A stretch of 64,000 bases of DNA from Kappaphycus alvarezii (taxonomy: Eukaryota; Rhodophyta; Florideophyceae; Gigartinales; Solieriaceae). A model generated the notes under the pieces. That model had not been told where the DNA came from. It made no database searches and worked only from the letters and a program-made list of their open reading frames with translations. Positions 34,924-46,689 of the stretch are shown here, piece by piece (the first letter of the stretch is position 1; each line of letters opens with the position of its first letter). Where the stretch lies: NCBI GenBank assembly GCA_002205965.3, contig NADL03000594.1, positions 434,001 to 498,000 on the forward strand, given 5' to 3'. The translations under genes and the position numbers were made by a program.

Positions 34924-36544
34924 GTTACAACGTGTGAACGTAGAAGATCGTTGGTAATGGTTTACACAATGTTCACTTGGTAGGAGCGGGCACCTTATGT
35001 ACCGATTGTCGTACTCTTGTTATTCACTGTCTCCTGTGAACAAGAGCAGGGGCTCGCACCGTTGCGCGTATGAATTATTTGCAGGGATCGATTTTCGTCA
35101 TGTCTCTACCAACGAGAAAGCCGTTTGTATATAAAATATATCCTTTCCATATCATGGTCCTGCCTGCAGATTTTTCAAGTTTCATTTCAGGGGTTTTGCA
35201 TCTCTGCTCTGGCAAGTCAGTATTCCATCTGTGCGATAACACCAGTGCAGCACACTGGATTTTGAGTTACCATACAAGTTGACTGGGTAAACGAACCCTC
35301 CGTGTCCCCCCAGATTTTGAGTTCGTTGTTTCAGATTCACTCCTCCATCGTCTAGATTTCACGTCGGCTTTGAATCGTGTTGATACCAATGTTTGTTGTC
35401 GCCAAGAAAAGGCCTGATCTTTGAGAGTAACGCTTGCTCGAGACTTTGATATAATTCTAAAATTTCCTGGATGTCAGTGGGAAATAGTTGATTAATAAAC
35501 TACATTATCGCATATGGTTACACATCAGCAGAAATGATAATTGAGAGAGAGCGTAAGAGAGACCTTTTATTTCTTAAGATTCAGGGGGGGGTCACGCATG
35601 AGCCCCGTCTGGAAGTCAGGTGTGTTTCATAATACGTCTGCTAAACACGTTTCCTCTCCAATCTGATTCCGAAAGAGGTTCAAACAGTCAGAGCGTAGTA
35701 CAATTCAACATGCTAATAATGGAAGAACTAAATTGTTTGGGGCAAATTTCCCTATGTCAAAATCTTCTCGAGCTTCCATGCACGCACCCGCGCACCGCAT
35801 CATCCCCATCGCAAAATACGTATCACTCGCGACAGCTCTCAGTAATACTGCCTACGGCTGGGCCAGATAGTCTCTGCCCCCACTTCACAACTTTACATGA
35901 AAAGGTCACCATTCCCCCCCATATACGCTGTAAATATGCAATCGATGGTTCCAGAGCTATTGGTCTTGTTTTAAACCAACACGTAAATCGCTATCTACTC
36001 GTATCCCATATCTAGATGAAAGCTTTCGAAGTTCGTTTCGAAGCAAAAGATGGTCTTCCAAAAGATTGGATCAAGTCTTGTAAGTTGAAAACACGATTTG
36101 AAATAAAGATCCTGCGGTTCTGGAGTCAACTGGCGTGAAGATCGCATCTGTTCGGTGGATACGACTGCATGTACCTACAATACAGCAGAACGGCTTCCGT
36201 CACTAGAAAGCAGACGTAGTCTAGAACATTCGAACAACGGGGGATGCATTCGAACTGCTGAATCTGTAGCGACCGCCTAATGCACACGTCTTTTGCTTTC
36301 CCTCCTTCCGAGTAGATTTAAATCTGGGCTTCTCAAAGGACTGTGGCCAACTTGAGGCGTATTTGACACGCGTCGAGGTGTTGACCATGAAGAGTGCTGC
36401 GAGAAGCCTAGGGAACGCCTAGGTTCGATGAGAAACATGCCGATAGTCATCAAGAAGTTGCGCTGCAATCTTACAGCATGAATAGTGCTCACCGAACAGC
36501 TTCTGTCCCCGGGACACACGTTATTGTGGATGCTCTGCGCACAT
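34924..36544. other. Spacer upstream of the MAP kinase gene
   Basis: Its first few hundred bases should hold the kinase promoter; no TATA box stands out. Open frames are short. One frame near 35200 contains LCDNTSAAHW and another on the minus strand near 36320 contains SPDLN, but neither has enough around it to name. Confidence 0.45.
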
Positions 36545-37206
36545 TATGCGCATGGTACTGTCCGGTGTAGCAAGTGTAATGTGTCCCGTACAGATGCCAC
36601 AGCCAATATTAGCGATGGCTTATTGCGAACGTACCGCATGTCCAGAAAATGACGTATCGACGATACCTTGGTCGGCAGCGAGTCCATCATGCACTGTCTC
36701 GAGAACCGGTGGAAAGCGTTATATGCAACCACGGACACCCGTGCATGCTCTACCTCTCTGTTGTGGCGCTCGAATAGTCTCCGTATTTTATGCACAATGG
36801 AATCCAGTCCACAGGGAACGCCGTTGCCCACTTGCTTGGGCCCGGGGTATTCCCTCGTGTCTGGATGACTTTGGAAGGGCAGCAGCGTCGCAGAGGAGAT
36901 CAGAGGGATTGCATGGTCCGGAACGGCCCCCTGGACTAGTCTCGTTACAACAGCAGTTAACACCGGGACGCCTGCCACCCCTACTTCAGGACTCACCGTT
37001 TCGTTGACCAGCAAACGAAGGAGCCTCGGGGACATTCTGTCCGGGCTCGGCGCAGAGTTTGGGTTCAGGCGACGGGCAACGCATAGAACCGCCTCCTCAG
37101 TGATGTCCATCGGGAGCGGAAGGTTTCTTGCGTCAATGGCGGCCACCGGAGACGTCGGTGCTGGGTACAACTCTCGCAGACGTTCTACAGCTTGCGGGTC
37201 ACGCAC
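36545..37206 (-). pseudogene. Non-LTR retrotransposon copy A, RT part
   Basis: Homologous to 50800-51540 of copy B on the same strand. Recognisable RT landmarks are ITEEAVLCVARRLNPN followed by PDRMSPRLLRLL (first RT block) and the CGLDSIVHKIRRLFE segment. Next comes SVVAYNAFHRFSRQ where motif A has Asp-x-x-Asn-A-F (VDARNDFNRF in B); the Asp is replaced. The copy is lost at about 36545, before motif B and the YADD box, so it is 3'-truncated here. The segment between the first two blocks is shorter than in B. Confidence 0.7.
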
Positions 37207-38876
37207 GTCAGCGATCCGCGGCTAATGTAGGGTGCGCGTCGCACGCCCGTATTGCGCGTCTGCAGCTAAGTGGGCTGCCCGGCGGAACTTAGGGTAGTGC
37301 TTGGTGTTGGTCTGCTAAGGGCGACGTCGGACGATTCGCCCCACTCTGGTCTGGTGGGCTTGAATTGCTTCTGTCAAAAGTTCATTCCATTCGCCTGCGT
37401 TGGCGCCACGTATGCGTTCGCGGAGCCCTTGGCTTTGCCTCGTCTAAGACCAGAATCCGGCTTCCCCACGCATTTAAGGTCGCAAGACTGCAGTGAGAAG
37501 GAAGTGTATCTGGAGGAAGGCAGTGTGGACTGCTTCAGTGTTCAGTGCGATTGCTGCGGTACGGAAGAGCCTTGAGGGTGAAATGGCGAGGCTGTTTATG
37601 CAATTCCCGGATATGTAGTCGAAGATGCCTGCAGGCCGTAGCGGGCTGTGCAGAGCGTCGAAAGCCGAAGGAAGGGGCGTAGTAGGCGCGTGCTGTTCGT
37701 GGGATGCTGAGGAGGTCATCCGGGTACTGTTACCGGCAATAGAAAGGAGAGAGGAATTAATGGCGAGATGCCTTGCTCACTCGTTGTCCAATTGAAAAAG
37801 ATGGGTCGAGTTGTGCCTTCGCCATCCGCATCTGCTCCATGCGACGCGACAAGAGGCAGGTGCGGTTCGTGCGTCGCTCGGTTTTCTCCATCATCACGGA
37901 TGGGGCGCCAGGGACATTGGGCTTAGGTTGCTTGGGCGGCTGGGCGGCGCCTTTTTCTTTCGGTTCAGCAACCCGAAGGTTGGCAGATTAGGGGTTCGCG
38001 GTCTTTCGGAGGCGAGGGTTTTGTGCTTGTCGCCGGTAGCGTGGCGCTTTCGCGTTCCTGCCGGACTGCAGCGGGTTCCTGTATCTCCAGTCCATCGTCC
38101 GGGATGTCTGTGGACCTGTAGTGGGCCGTTACTGGAGTATCTGGCCCCGATGCAGCACTAGGGGTGTCCTGTGCATCCGAGGCAACCTGTTAGTCGTCAT
38201 TGGTATGCCGTTCGTCAGCTAAGGGTCCGTCATTTTGTTTATTTGCCGGTGCCAAGTGTGAACACCCCCTGCAGAACCTTGTAGTAGAGTTCTCCACGAA
38301 GGCATTTCCTCGTGGTAAGGTGCCTGCTCCTCTGTCAATGACGCGGGTGATATCTCCCGCGAGGGCCTTTCGATCTGTCATGTTTATACCATAGGCTATG
38401 GTCTTCAGGTTTCCGACCTCACGGGTGGCTGCCATGCAGGTGCCGACTTATCATTCGGCCGCAGGAATCTCAGCGATGAGTTCGGACAGTGTACGGTTAC
38501 AGAGGCGAGCACCAAGGAGGTCATTGCGGACAATTTCCAGGATATTTAGGATAGTTGGAGGATCCGCAGCGTAGTGCCCGACTACTGTGCAATCCCCTCA
38601 ATGCGGAGACTGTCGGCATTGTCTTTATGGCTCCCTCTGCCGCTATCAGAAGGCATGCTTGTGCGGCTGTGGTAGGCGCGATACTGACTGGGTATCAGCT
38701 ATGGCGTTGCAGGGCCTTAGGTGGGAGTCGCGCCGGTGTTTGCTGAGTAATGCAGTCTGTAGGGGACAGAAATCGCGTTTAGTGGAGGGCACTGCTGCAA
38801 CTCCTGGTTGCATAGGCGTTTTAGCTATGACCGCCCAGAAGGGCGGACGTGCTTTGTCGCGTCTGGCTTTCGCCAT
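37207..38876 (-). pseudogene. Non-LTR copy A, N-terminal region
   Basis: Runs from a likely start ATG at 38874-38876 (MAKARRDKARPP) towards the RT at 37.2 kb. It aligns along its length with copy B (54644-53513 and 51979-51604). Frames are broken, but coding-like patches remain (AYGINMTDRKALAGDITRV near 38380). No domain was named; in related elements this region usually holds DNA-binding zinc fingers, not confirmed here. Copy A keeps the uninterrupted sequence at the two places where B has insertions, so it serves as the empty-site reference. Confidence 0.6.
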
Positions 38877-39699
38877 GCCGAAGGAGGATGTTGAAGGCAG
38901 GAGGGGAAAGTTTGGAGAAGGTTGAAGAGATGTAGAAGAGGATGACAGCAGGAGAAGATCTGTTTTGCACATATTCAGGTTAAGTGTGGGGCCTTGATCA
39001 TTAACTATCACAAGCGCCTTCCGTACACGGGGAGTTTGGCCGATGATTCTGTCACTGGGGTACAACCGGTCTTGCTCCAGTTCACAGCGAGTGTCAACTT
39101 CGCCCATATTGAGATGCAGTTCCAGGGAGAAGAAGTGCATCCGGGCGAGGTTGCGTTGCTCTACTCCTTCCTTGCTGCTCAGGAACGTGGAAGGCAACCG
39201 TAATGTGAAAATGGGCGGTCCTATGCTGCCTCCTCATGCGGTGCTGAGGAAGCGGGCTACAGATGCCGTGGGGAAGCACTCGCAGATAAGGCCCTTACAG
39301 TGCGAGATGGAAGCGTTCGCTACATCAATACGTTTCATTGTGTGTTCATCGTCGCGCCCTGGGCGAATGCACTGCGGCTGCACAGCTCACGAATTAGCGG
39401 CGACCCTGGAACGGATTTTGTTTGCACTTTGGTACGAATCAGCGTGGTCACACGTTGCGAAAGAAGCAGTGGAATATTAGCGGCAGTGGTAGATGACTTT
39501 TGACTCATTAAAGTAATCGTGGTTTTGCAGCGAGGACACGAGAGTAGGTGCTTTGGGCTTTTGTCGCGAACCATATGATATTGACAGTACTGCGGATTGC
39601 CCTCAGTGGGCCATAGAGTGGCTCGAAATCTGTTCCGCTGCCTCGTTCACCACTTTTCCACCTGGTGCCCCTGCTTATTTCACTTCCGCTAGCGATCTG
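38877..39699. other. No gene seen
   Basis: Sequence upstream (in element sense) of copy A and just before copy D. Open frames of up to 145 codons lie on both strands without motifs. It may include the 5' UTR of copy A. Confidence 0.4.
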
Positions 39700-40811
39700 G
39701 GTTGATAGCCTCCAGATGGAGACACATGCCCGGCCTCACACCGTCTGCTCGCTCGCAGGTCGCACTCCCCATCAGGTTCAGCGGACGTGGATTCCAACCA
39801 CTTACAAATGATATCCATGTTTCCTACGCCGCAAGCCTGATGGCCACTACAAGCATCGAGTCACTGGCCCTGACTGTCCTCACCCCTTTCGCCACATTCC
39901 CCTCCGGTGCTACGTCGCACTCCTTCCCCAGCGCCTCCGACCCCAGGCTTTGAGTTGGGGCCCTCGACCTGGGCCTCTTCGATCCCGAAACGCTTGCCCA
40001 ACGTACCGATCGCCCCTGCACCGTCCTGGTGCAGATGCTGCAAGCCTCTTAGAAGCGCACTTTCTTGGAGGATGACCTTTGGAACGCCCTCCCCAACACT
40101 CGGGACCACAGCGCCGCGTCTGTCCGCCGACGCGCTTGCCGCAACTCTCTTCTCTCCCCCGACGTCTCTGCCTACCTCGCTGCCTATCCCTCCACCACCT
40201 CCAAGGTCCACAAAGATGTCTGGTCAGTTATGCCACGCCGACATCTTGACCTTCCCGTTTCCACGGAATCGGAAGCCCCGATCCGTTGCCAGCGTTGCTG
40301 TGCTCAGATGGACTCAGAAGGTGATCACGGCTCGATCTGCAACTTTGGTTATGGCACCATTGCGCACCGGCACAACACGATTCGGAATCTCTTCACCAGA
40401 CATGCATTCAAGCCCGCCCATTTTGCATATGAGCAAGAAGTTCCCTTCCTGGTGGCTAGCCATGCCTTCGCCCCGCCTCGCCCAACCCAGCCCCCCTGTC
40501 CATGATTCGCGGCCGGACAAGCCCACTGTACTCGACATCACGGTACGCTCTGCGTATGCCTCAAGAAGGCTGCTGGCGCTGCTGAGCTCGCTGATACAAC
40601 TAAATTCAGACGCTCATGCGGAGGGTACGTGATGCACTCCACCTTCCCGGGAATGCCGATCCGTTCTTCCATATCTATTGCTATTTCGTCCCGCTCGCAT
40701 GTGACACCCTTAGCGCGTTCTCTGCGCGCTGTCGAGGTGTCCTCGACGACCACGCCGGACGGATGTCTTCTCGCTCTGCCCGTCGTTGTACTGTTGTCAA
40801 GCCACATTTGA
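39700..40811 (+). pseudogene. Non-LTR retrotransposon copy D, C-terminal part
   Basis: A 5'-truncated copy on the plus strand, spread over three frames. It begins at the post-RT region (RSQVALPIRFSGRGFQPL, SYAASLMA). The linker HKDVWSVMPRRHLDLPV and the zinc-like segment CQRCCAQMDSEGDHGSIC...HRHNTIRNLF follow at about 40215-40390, then an endonuclease-like segment KPTVLDITVRSAYASR (about 40520-40570). The pattern matches copies B, C, E and F. At least two frameshifts and stops are present, so it is not functional. Confidence 0.72.
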
Positions 40812-41010
40812 TGCAACGGGTAGATTCACAACCTGGTCAAGCGTCGCCGCAGGCCTCTTCGCTCGCAGTTACTGCTAAGGCGAAGGTTATGCGTGTACAG
40901 CACAGTAGAGTGTAATGTGAGCAACCCGTAGTTGCTCGCATGATTCTGTATTGCGAGAACCCCGTAATCAATGAAATAAAAATTCTGTAATGTTTTACTG
41001 TAAGTATCGT

Positions 41011-41067
41011 TGTCGAGAGTTGCGCTCACCTATTTTTCAATCATTAAAACACCCCAATTTTCCCCCC
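41011..41067. repeat. Small dispersed element, copy 1
   Basis: Shares GAGAG...GCGCTCAC, TTTTTCAATCATTAAAACACCCCA and the CCCCCC end with 43984-44045 and with the 68-bp insertion at 54645-54712. It lies 200 bp after copy D. Confidence 0.5.
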
Positions 41068-43983
41068 TTTGCCGAATTGAGCGTCATAGCTGCCAGATGC
41101 ACTACTACACTACCTGCTCGAAAATTATCGTAATAATAAAATATTAGGTGTCCTAAGCATTTTGTAGGACACTCATTCCTAACGATATAAGGATACTGTG
41201 CGTTGGTAGATACTGTACGTTAATGAGTACTTTCGTCATCCGTTAAGATCTTGGAAAGGTACAATTTTAAACAGTACAGAACCTGTTAGTCTACAGTACA
41301 GTGTCTTAGGACTGTATGTAATCATCTTTGCTTCATGTATTATACAACTCCTCAATTACAGTAAGTACAGTAGAAATAAATTATTTTTTTCTGTGAAAGC
41401 AATGATTTACAGCATTTCCTTTTCAAGTACAGTATACTGTACAGTATATTACGGTACCGCACGACCTACCGCACTATTGAACAAAACTTAAAAATCAACA
41501 AAGTGTAGTACGCCTTGCGATTTAATCGGGCTGCATAAATAAATGCAGCTCGATGAGAAGAGGGTTACGTCATCCACCAGTCGAATCTTTTGCACAGAGC
41601 TGTAAAGCAGTCTCCTAAATGGTTCTACTGTACAGTACGTGTACGGTATTGCTCAAAATGCTAAATACGCCGTCACACATTGTAGGTGAAAGGTCTCTAT
41701 GTCCTAATTACTAACGTCTTCCCCAAACACCAAGCATACATAGCCCACTAGGCGGCTTTTATTAGTCAGGAGGTTAAATAAATGTTCACCACACCAACCT
41801 ATTCGCTGTAAATGAGTATGCGAGTCGAGTGTGTTTTGTCTTTGCACTACTTTTTATTATTCATGAGGGCTTGAGGGTCTCTACCGTGTTTCGGACTACA
41901 GACATTGCGTTCCTGCGGCAGGTATGCTTGCAATATATTGCTTGTGCAGTATTGTCATTTGTCAAATTGAAAAAGGGTGTATCTGTTAACAGTTCCAGTA
42001 ACTACAGTACTTGATTCGTTGAAAGCATGAGACAACTCACCCAGCAAATTGCCGTAGCACAGGGCTCAATGCAATTCGTCAATACAGCAGGTGATCTCGG
42101 CAACTGGAAATGCATGTGAGGTGCATTTACGGAATTTCATCGGTATGAGTTTTTATGCCAATTCGACGGATGTTTGCCGGCAGTACCTTCCTTATGCTTT
42201 AGTTGAAGACTAATTTTCGCACTCCATAGTGTAATTTCCAAATGACAGTCTGGGCTAATTTTTTGCTTCTTGGATGGAGACAAGTGCAATGTATGCTTCA
42301 GACGTAAAGCCACCCAGACCCTCGACCCCTCTTGCAAAAGTCTTGCAATTTTACAATCCAAACATTACACAATCCCGGACTCATGGATCACCAATTACCA
42401 ACCCGCAACCATTTCGTGACAGACACAAATGAGCCGGGTCACTTCCCTAGATTTCTCTTGGAAGGTTGGAATCGCTCTGAGGATATTGGAGAAGGGTAGG
42501 GTCATTTACGGAAAAAGTCATAAGCGCAAAGGATGTTGTATCTTAAATTTGTACTTGATGGCGCGAGATTAAGAAGACTCCTCCCTAATGCTCCATGGAA
42601 GTGATTAAGAAATGACGTAAGCCGGCGTACAGTTTGCGATGCAGTTCCACTAACATTATAATAGTTTTGCAGGAGAGTCTCCTGTAAACGTTTATACGCC
42701 TGAGGAGAAAACGATTGTTGTCTGTACGGGGTAGTGCAATCCTGTGACTTTGCATCAGTTTGTAAATGAGCGGCATGTTATGATGAACATTTTGCCTAAC
42801 TGCAATAAAATGTGTATTAGTGTGGTGTAAATTGCGGTATCTGTTGCTGCGAAATGGTTTCAGTTAAATATCAAAGTGGTCTAACTTGCACTAGGGTTAA
42901 ATCCTTTTGCAACCAAGAAGGGATCGGCAGTATGATAAGAGGTAACTCTTTAGTGGTGCAAGCTTACTACCTTACTACCTGGTAAGAAAATGGTGCTGTC
43001 AAGTATATTTCGTTCTTCGCATGTCGAAACAGGCATTGAATTTCAGAGGCCAGTACGTACGTAATTTGCCTCTTTCGGTATTGTAATCCCTTGCATTTTG
43101 TGTAAGGTGAAGGAGTCAGTCATCTGAATGTTATAATTATCACAGTGCAGGGGTAGAAGGAACTTTCACCGCCATTTTGAAGAAAGTACCGCACCGAGGC
43201 GATGAAATAAAATTATTGAAGCTGACTACAGTGCGGTACGGAAATTCGGAAAGGCAACCCTTCCATCAGCCTGAAGTGGCCGGTCAATTTCTGCCCCCTG
43301 CAACTTTTTGCATACTATCAGAGGCCTTTCTTGGTCGAATCTTTGGTTTATTGAAGTTTGGAATACGACATATTAACTGGGCCGAGCAAACCGTTGCTTC
43401 AAGAGAAGACTGAACTACTCACTGGTCACCAGACCTTTTGTCGGATCCGGCAATTACAGAGTCACGTCTAACCCTTTATCTTCAGAGTCCGTCAATGCCA
43501 TGCGTAAAGGATAATCTGTGCGATCATGATTGTTTGGGCAGTATTTTCAAGAGCTCGCTTGAATCTATAAAAGCACCAACTCTGTAATAAGTTGATGGCA
43601 ATTAATTGCCGAGAAATATGTGTACATGTACAGTTTTTATTTTTTAAAATATTATTACACTAGAAATTGTGTAGTCTACACAGAGAAAATTGTGACTGTT
43701 TTGGTTGGTAGTTTTAGAGAGGGGGGGATCAACCTTCAGCTCCGTCTTGAGGTCGTCTAGTGGGGAGAATGTGCGCAATTTCTTGTGGTCAAGCATGATC
43801 GCATTGTACTGTACTGTACAGTACTTCTAAAAACAGATAGCTTTGTAGGCATATGGTAAGGTCCGTGCGGTACTTACTCAGAGACACGCTGCCGCGGCCG
43901 TAATGTCCAACGCAGCCTGTCTGCTGGGGGGCCTCGAGCCGGCTTTTTAGGGTAACTTCAGAGGTATTACTGGGCACCCTGTA
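41068..43983. other. AT-rich spacer with GTAC palindromes, no gene
   Basis: Open frames are all under 85 codons and unconvincing. Several TACTGTACAGTA-like palindromes occur (near 41290, 41427, 41626 and 43805). Confidence 0.5.
41427..41442. repeat. 16-bp GTAC palindrome
   Basis: GTACAGTATACTGTAC is its own reverse complement. It is the longest of many related GTACAGTA/TACTGTAC motifs in the window. Confidence 0.6.
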
Positions 43984-44045
43984 GGATATCCCGGGCCACA
44001 ACCGACCATATTTTTCAAATATTAAATCACCCCACATTTTACCCC
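43984..44045. repeat. Small dispersed element, copy 2
   Basis: GGATATCC...CACAACCGACC, then TTTTTCAAATATTAAATCACCCCA and ACCCC. It aligns along its whole length with the 68-bp insertion at 54645-54712. Confidence 0.55.
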
Positions 44046-44194
44046 GATAGCTTTGTCGATTAGGAAAATATCCACGGCCTCAGTCATTAATTTCTGCGGT
44101 GTACTGCAGAACAGAAGCCGAGACACGTGTTGTTCGATCCAGGAATCAAGAGCGGGTGTGCATCCCTCGACGGTCGACTTTTAAACTGTCTAAT

Positions 44195-44268
44195 AGATAC
44201 TTTCCCACATTTCTTATTCCGTAAGATACTTTCCCACATTTCTTATTTCGTAAGATACTTTCCCACAA
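44195..44268 (+). repeat. 29-bp tandem repeat
   Basis: Two full units and one half unit starting AGATACTTTCCCACA at 44195, 44224 and 44253. The array ends immediately before the first readable codons of copy E. Confidence 0.75.
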
Positions 44269-44272
44269 TTCC

Positions 44273-45678
44273 GTGACAGTCCTCGGATCCCCAATCTGCA
44301 CCCCTCAAAGCTGCCAGTCTTTTCTTGCCACCAGCGTACATGCCAATTCCGAGGTTTGTCCGCGCACCTCCGGATTGAATGACCCTCAACCGGGCTACCA
44401 ACTACTGTTACACTTTGCCAGTTCCTGCCGCCTGATCTATGTTCTTCGCTGCACCCCGCCGCATCTCACTCTTTCCGGAGCCCAAACCTTTGACTCTGGA
44501 ATGCGAAGGGTGTTCGAAGACATGGACCGTCGTCTCCTAGACAGTACCTGCCCCCACCGCCCAGCTTCCACTCCGTATGGGAGGGCTCGGACTGCCCCTA
44601 ACCGAAACCATTGCAGAGGCATGCTACGCTGGCTCTGTTCTCTCCTCCTACCCACTTCTTCGCCTCCTCCTCGGTGCTTGCTTCGACGTCTCGCCCTTGA
44701 TCTCAACGTCTCTCGCCTGTATCCGGTCCAAATACAGCCTCCCCGACAGTTTCTCCCCCCCCGCCGTCTGTGCTCGCCTCTGCGCCTCTTCTTTTCCCCC
44801 GGCCTGTCTGACTTCCAGGCAACCGCTACTGCTGAGATCTCAAAGGCGCTTCGCGCCAAACTTCTCTCGTCCGTCGACCTCTCCTCCCCCGAAGGCCCCC
44901 GGCTACTCCGCCGCCTAGCTTCCGCTGCTTCTTCCCACGCCTCCCGTCCCTTTCACAACCTCCCGCAGAGCCAGCTCGGTACCCGGGCCGCTCCTGAAGT
45001 CTGGCGAACCATGGTTTGCCTCCGTCTTGGCGTCCCCATCTTCTCTGGCACACAACCCTGCACCTATTGCGCCGCCGCCCATTTCCGCACTGTCCCCACC
45101 CTGGTTTCCTACGGACACCACCCCTCTGTCTGTCCCTGCACCGACGGCTCCATTCTGCGCCACAATTGTGTCCGCGACTGCCTCATTTCCGAGGTATCAC
45201 GCTTATCAATTGGGATTCGCCCTGTCCGGGAATGGACCTTCCCGCAAGACTTGCCCCGACCCTCCAACTCCCGCCGGCGCCTCGACATCTACATCGATGA
45301 TGGCCAGCTCTCTCCCGTCCCGCAGGGCTACGACGTCACTGTCATCAGCCCCCACTCCGCTCCATACGCCCAACAGCAGATCCACGCCCCCCCCTCGCTG
45401 CCCTTAATGCATCTAAGCGCGCGAAATCTCTCCGCTATGGCCACCTCTGCGCCGAACTACGTATCGACTTCCATCCGATGGCTTTCGATATATACGGGTC
45501 TGCCGGTCCCGGTGCCGAACGAGGTCTGTCCAAAATTGCTGAGTACATTGCTCTACGGAAAGGCAGTAGCCCTGCCTTCGAGCGCGATCGCTTGTTCACG
45601 ATTATCAGTTCGCTCATACAACAACGAACTTCTGTCGCGATCAACCGACGACAACTCAACCGCTCCTGGCTCGGATAG
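44273..45678 (+). pseudogene. Non-LTR retrotransposon copy E, C-terminal part
   Basis: A 5'-truncated copy starting just after the RT (VLGSPICTPQSCQ, close to the point where copy F starts). It continues through the thumb-like region (LRCTPPHLTLSGAQTFDSG), a patch in another frame (MGGLGLPLTETIAEA), the linker APEVWRTMVCLRLGVPIF and a CTYC...H zinc-like segment. The endonuclease-like region RRLDIYIDD...GYDVTVISPHS lies at about 45280-45360. The C-terminal tail is read in another frame (MAFDIYGSAGPGAERGLSKI) to a stop at 45676. Two or more frameshifts break it. The tail pattern confirms the family. Confidence 0.78.
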
Positions 45679-46689
45679 ATTTTCCCCCTTTTGAGGGCCG
45701 CTAGCCCCCCCTTTCCTGCTTGGTAAAGTCTTCTTCTTCTTCACAAGTTACTGAGGTCATAGAAAGCCTGAGGACCGGGTGGGTAAATCTCTCTGTATCT
45801 GTCCATGGCGATGGCTAAACGAAAAAGGGGAATGCTACGCACGTACTTGTGCGTAGTGTACTACCGCATGTTCGGAGCAGGGCAGTGCTGAAAGACCTCC
45901 ATTAGCTTAGCCGTAGTGCTCAAAGTGGTCTAAACGAGTGCTTAAGCATCTTATCCGGCTTGTGTAACTAGGAGAAGAATGACGCTTTATTGTTTGCAGA
46001 CAAGTCCGCTCTAAACAAGACCTCGCGTTCTGCTAGACGGACGACCCTGGGCAATGACTGAACCAATTGCCCACTCAAGCGAGAAAGGGACCGGAAGAAA
46101 ACTCTACCTGCTGAACCGAGGAATCAGGAGGCTTCAAAACCTCCCGCTGTAAGCACATAGGCTTACAGAAAGACACGGCGACGACAGCGAGAACTCCGGA
46201 CGAGCGAGCTTGACGGCCAGCCCGCAAGGCTGTGGAGAGTACAACCCCTCGCAGCCTGTCAAAATGAAGGTGGGTTTGAGCGCGGCAGGGTACGGTGCAC
46301 TTCGCAAAACTTGTTCGAGTTGTAGAGCCATCCTTATACACCTTTCCCAGTTCGTCCCACGTGCGCTGGGGTCGCGGAGAGGCAATCCACTCGATGTGAC
46401 CATCGACAAGAACGTTGCAGCGAGAGCTCTGCAGCCGTGACAGCCAATCTCCTGAGGGAAGAGCCGGATGAAGGTCCGGCGCCCACGCCGCGCGCGGGCG
46501 TCGAGCGAGATGAAGTGAAGATTGGGTGTGGTCAGTCGAGAAGGGATGACTGGTTTGACTCGTACTGTTATTTGTAATCAGTTGATGTTGATCCCTGTAC
46601 AAGATTTATGACTAATGCCTGATACTGACAGAAGTTTAATGCATTCAGTATCTACTGGGGACTGCGCACGTCTTACCGTAACTACACGG
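45679..46689. other. Spacer between copies E and C
   Basis: It should include the 3' UTRs of E (from the left) and C (from the right). A 175-codon minus frame at 46075-46602 starts at a TTG and is not recognised; opposing frames make it doubtful. Confidence 0.45.

Noticed and set aside
35070-35282. Frame with LCDNTSAAHW resembling an RNase H-like or DIRS-type DNT motif
   Set aside because: One short motif in a 70-codon frame with no RT around it.
36277-36519. Minus frame with RSPDLNLL, like the transposase motif SPDLNPIE
   Set aside because: No upstream catalytic Asp, no Glu in the right place, and no other transposase feature in any frame nearby.
44195-44268. Possible CRISPR-like array
   Set aside because: Units are directly adjacent without spacers, and the context is eukaryotic.
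46075-46602. 175-codon minus frame
   Set aside because: Opens at TTG, no family recognised, competing frames on both strands; mentioned only as part of the spacer.
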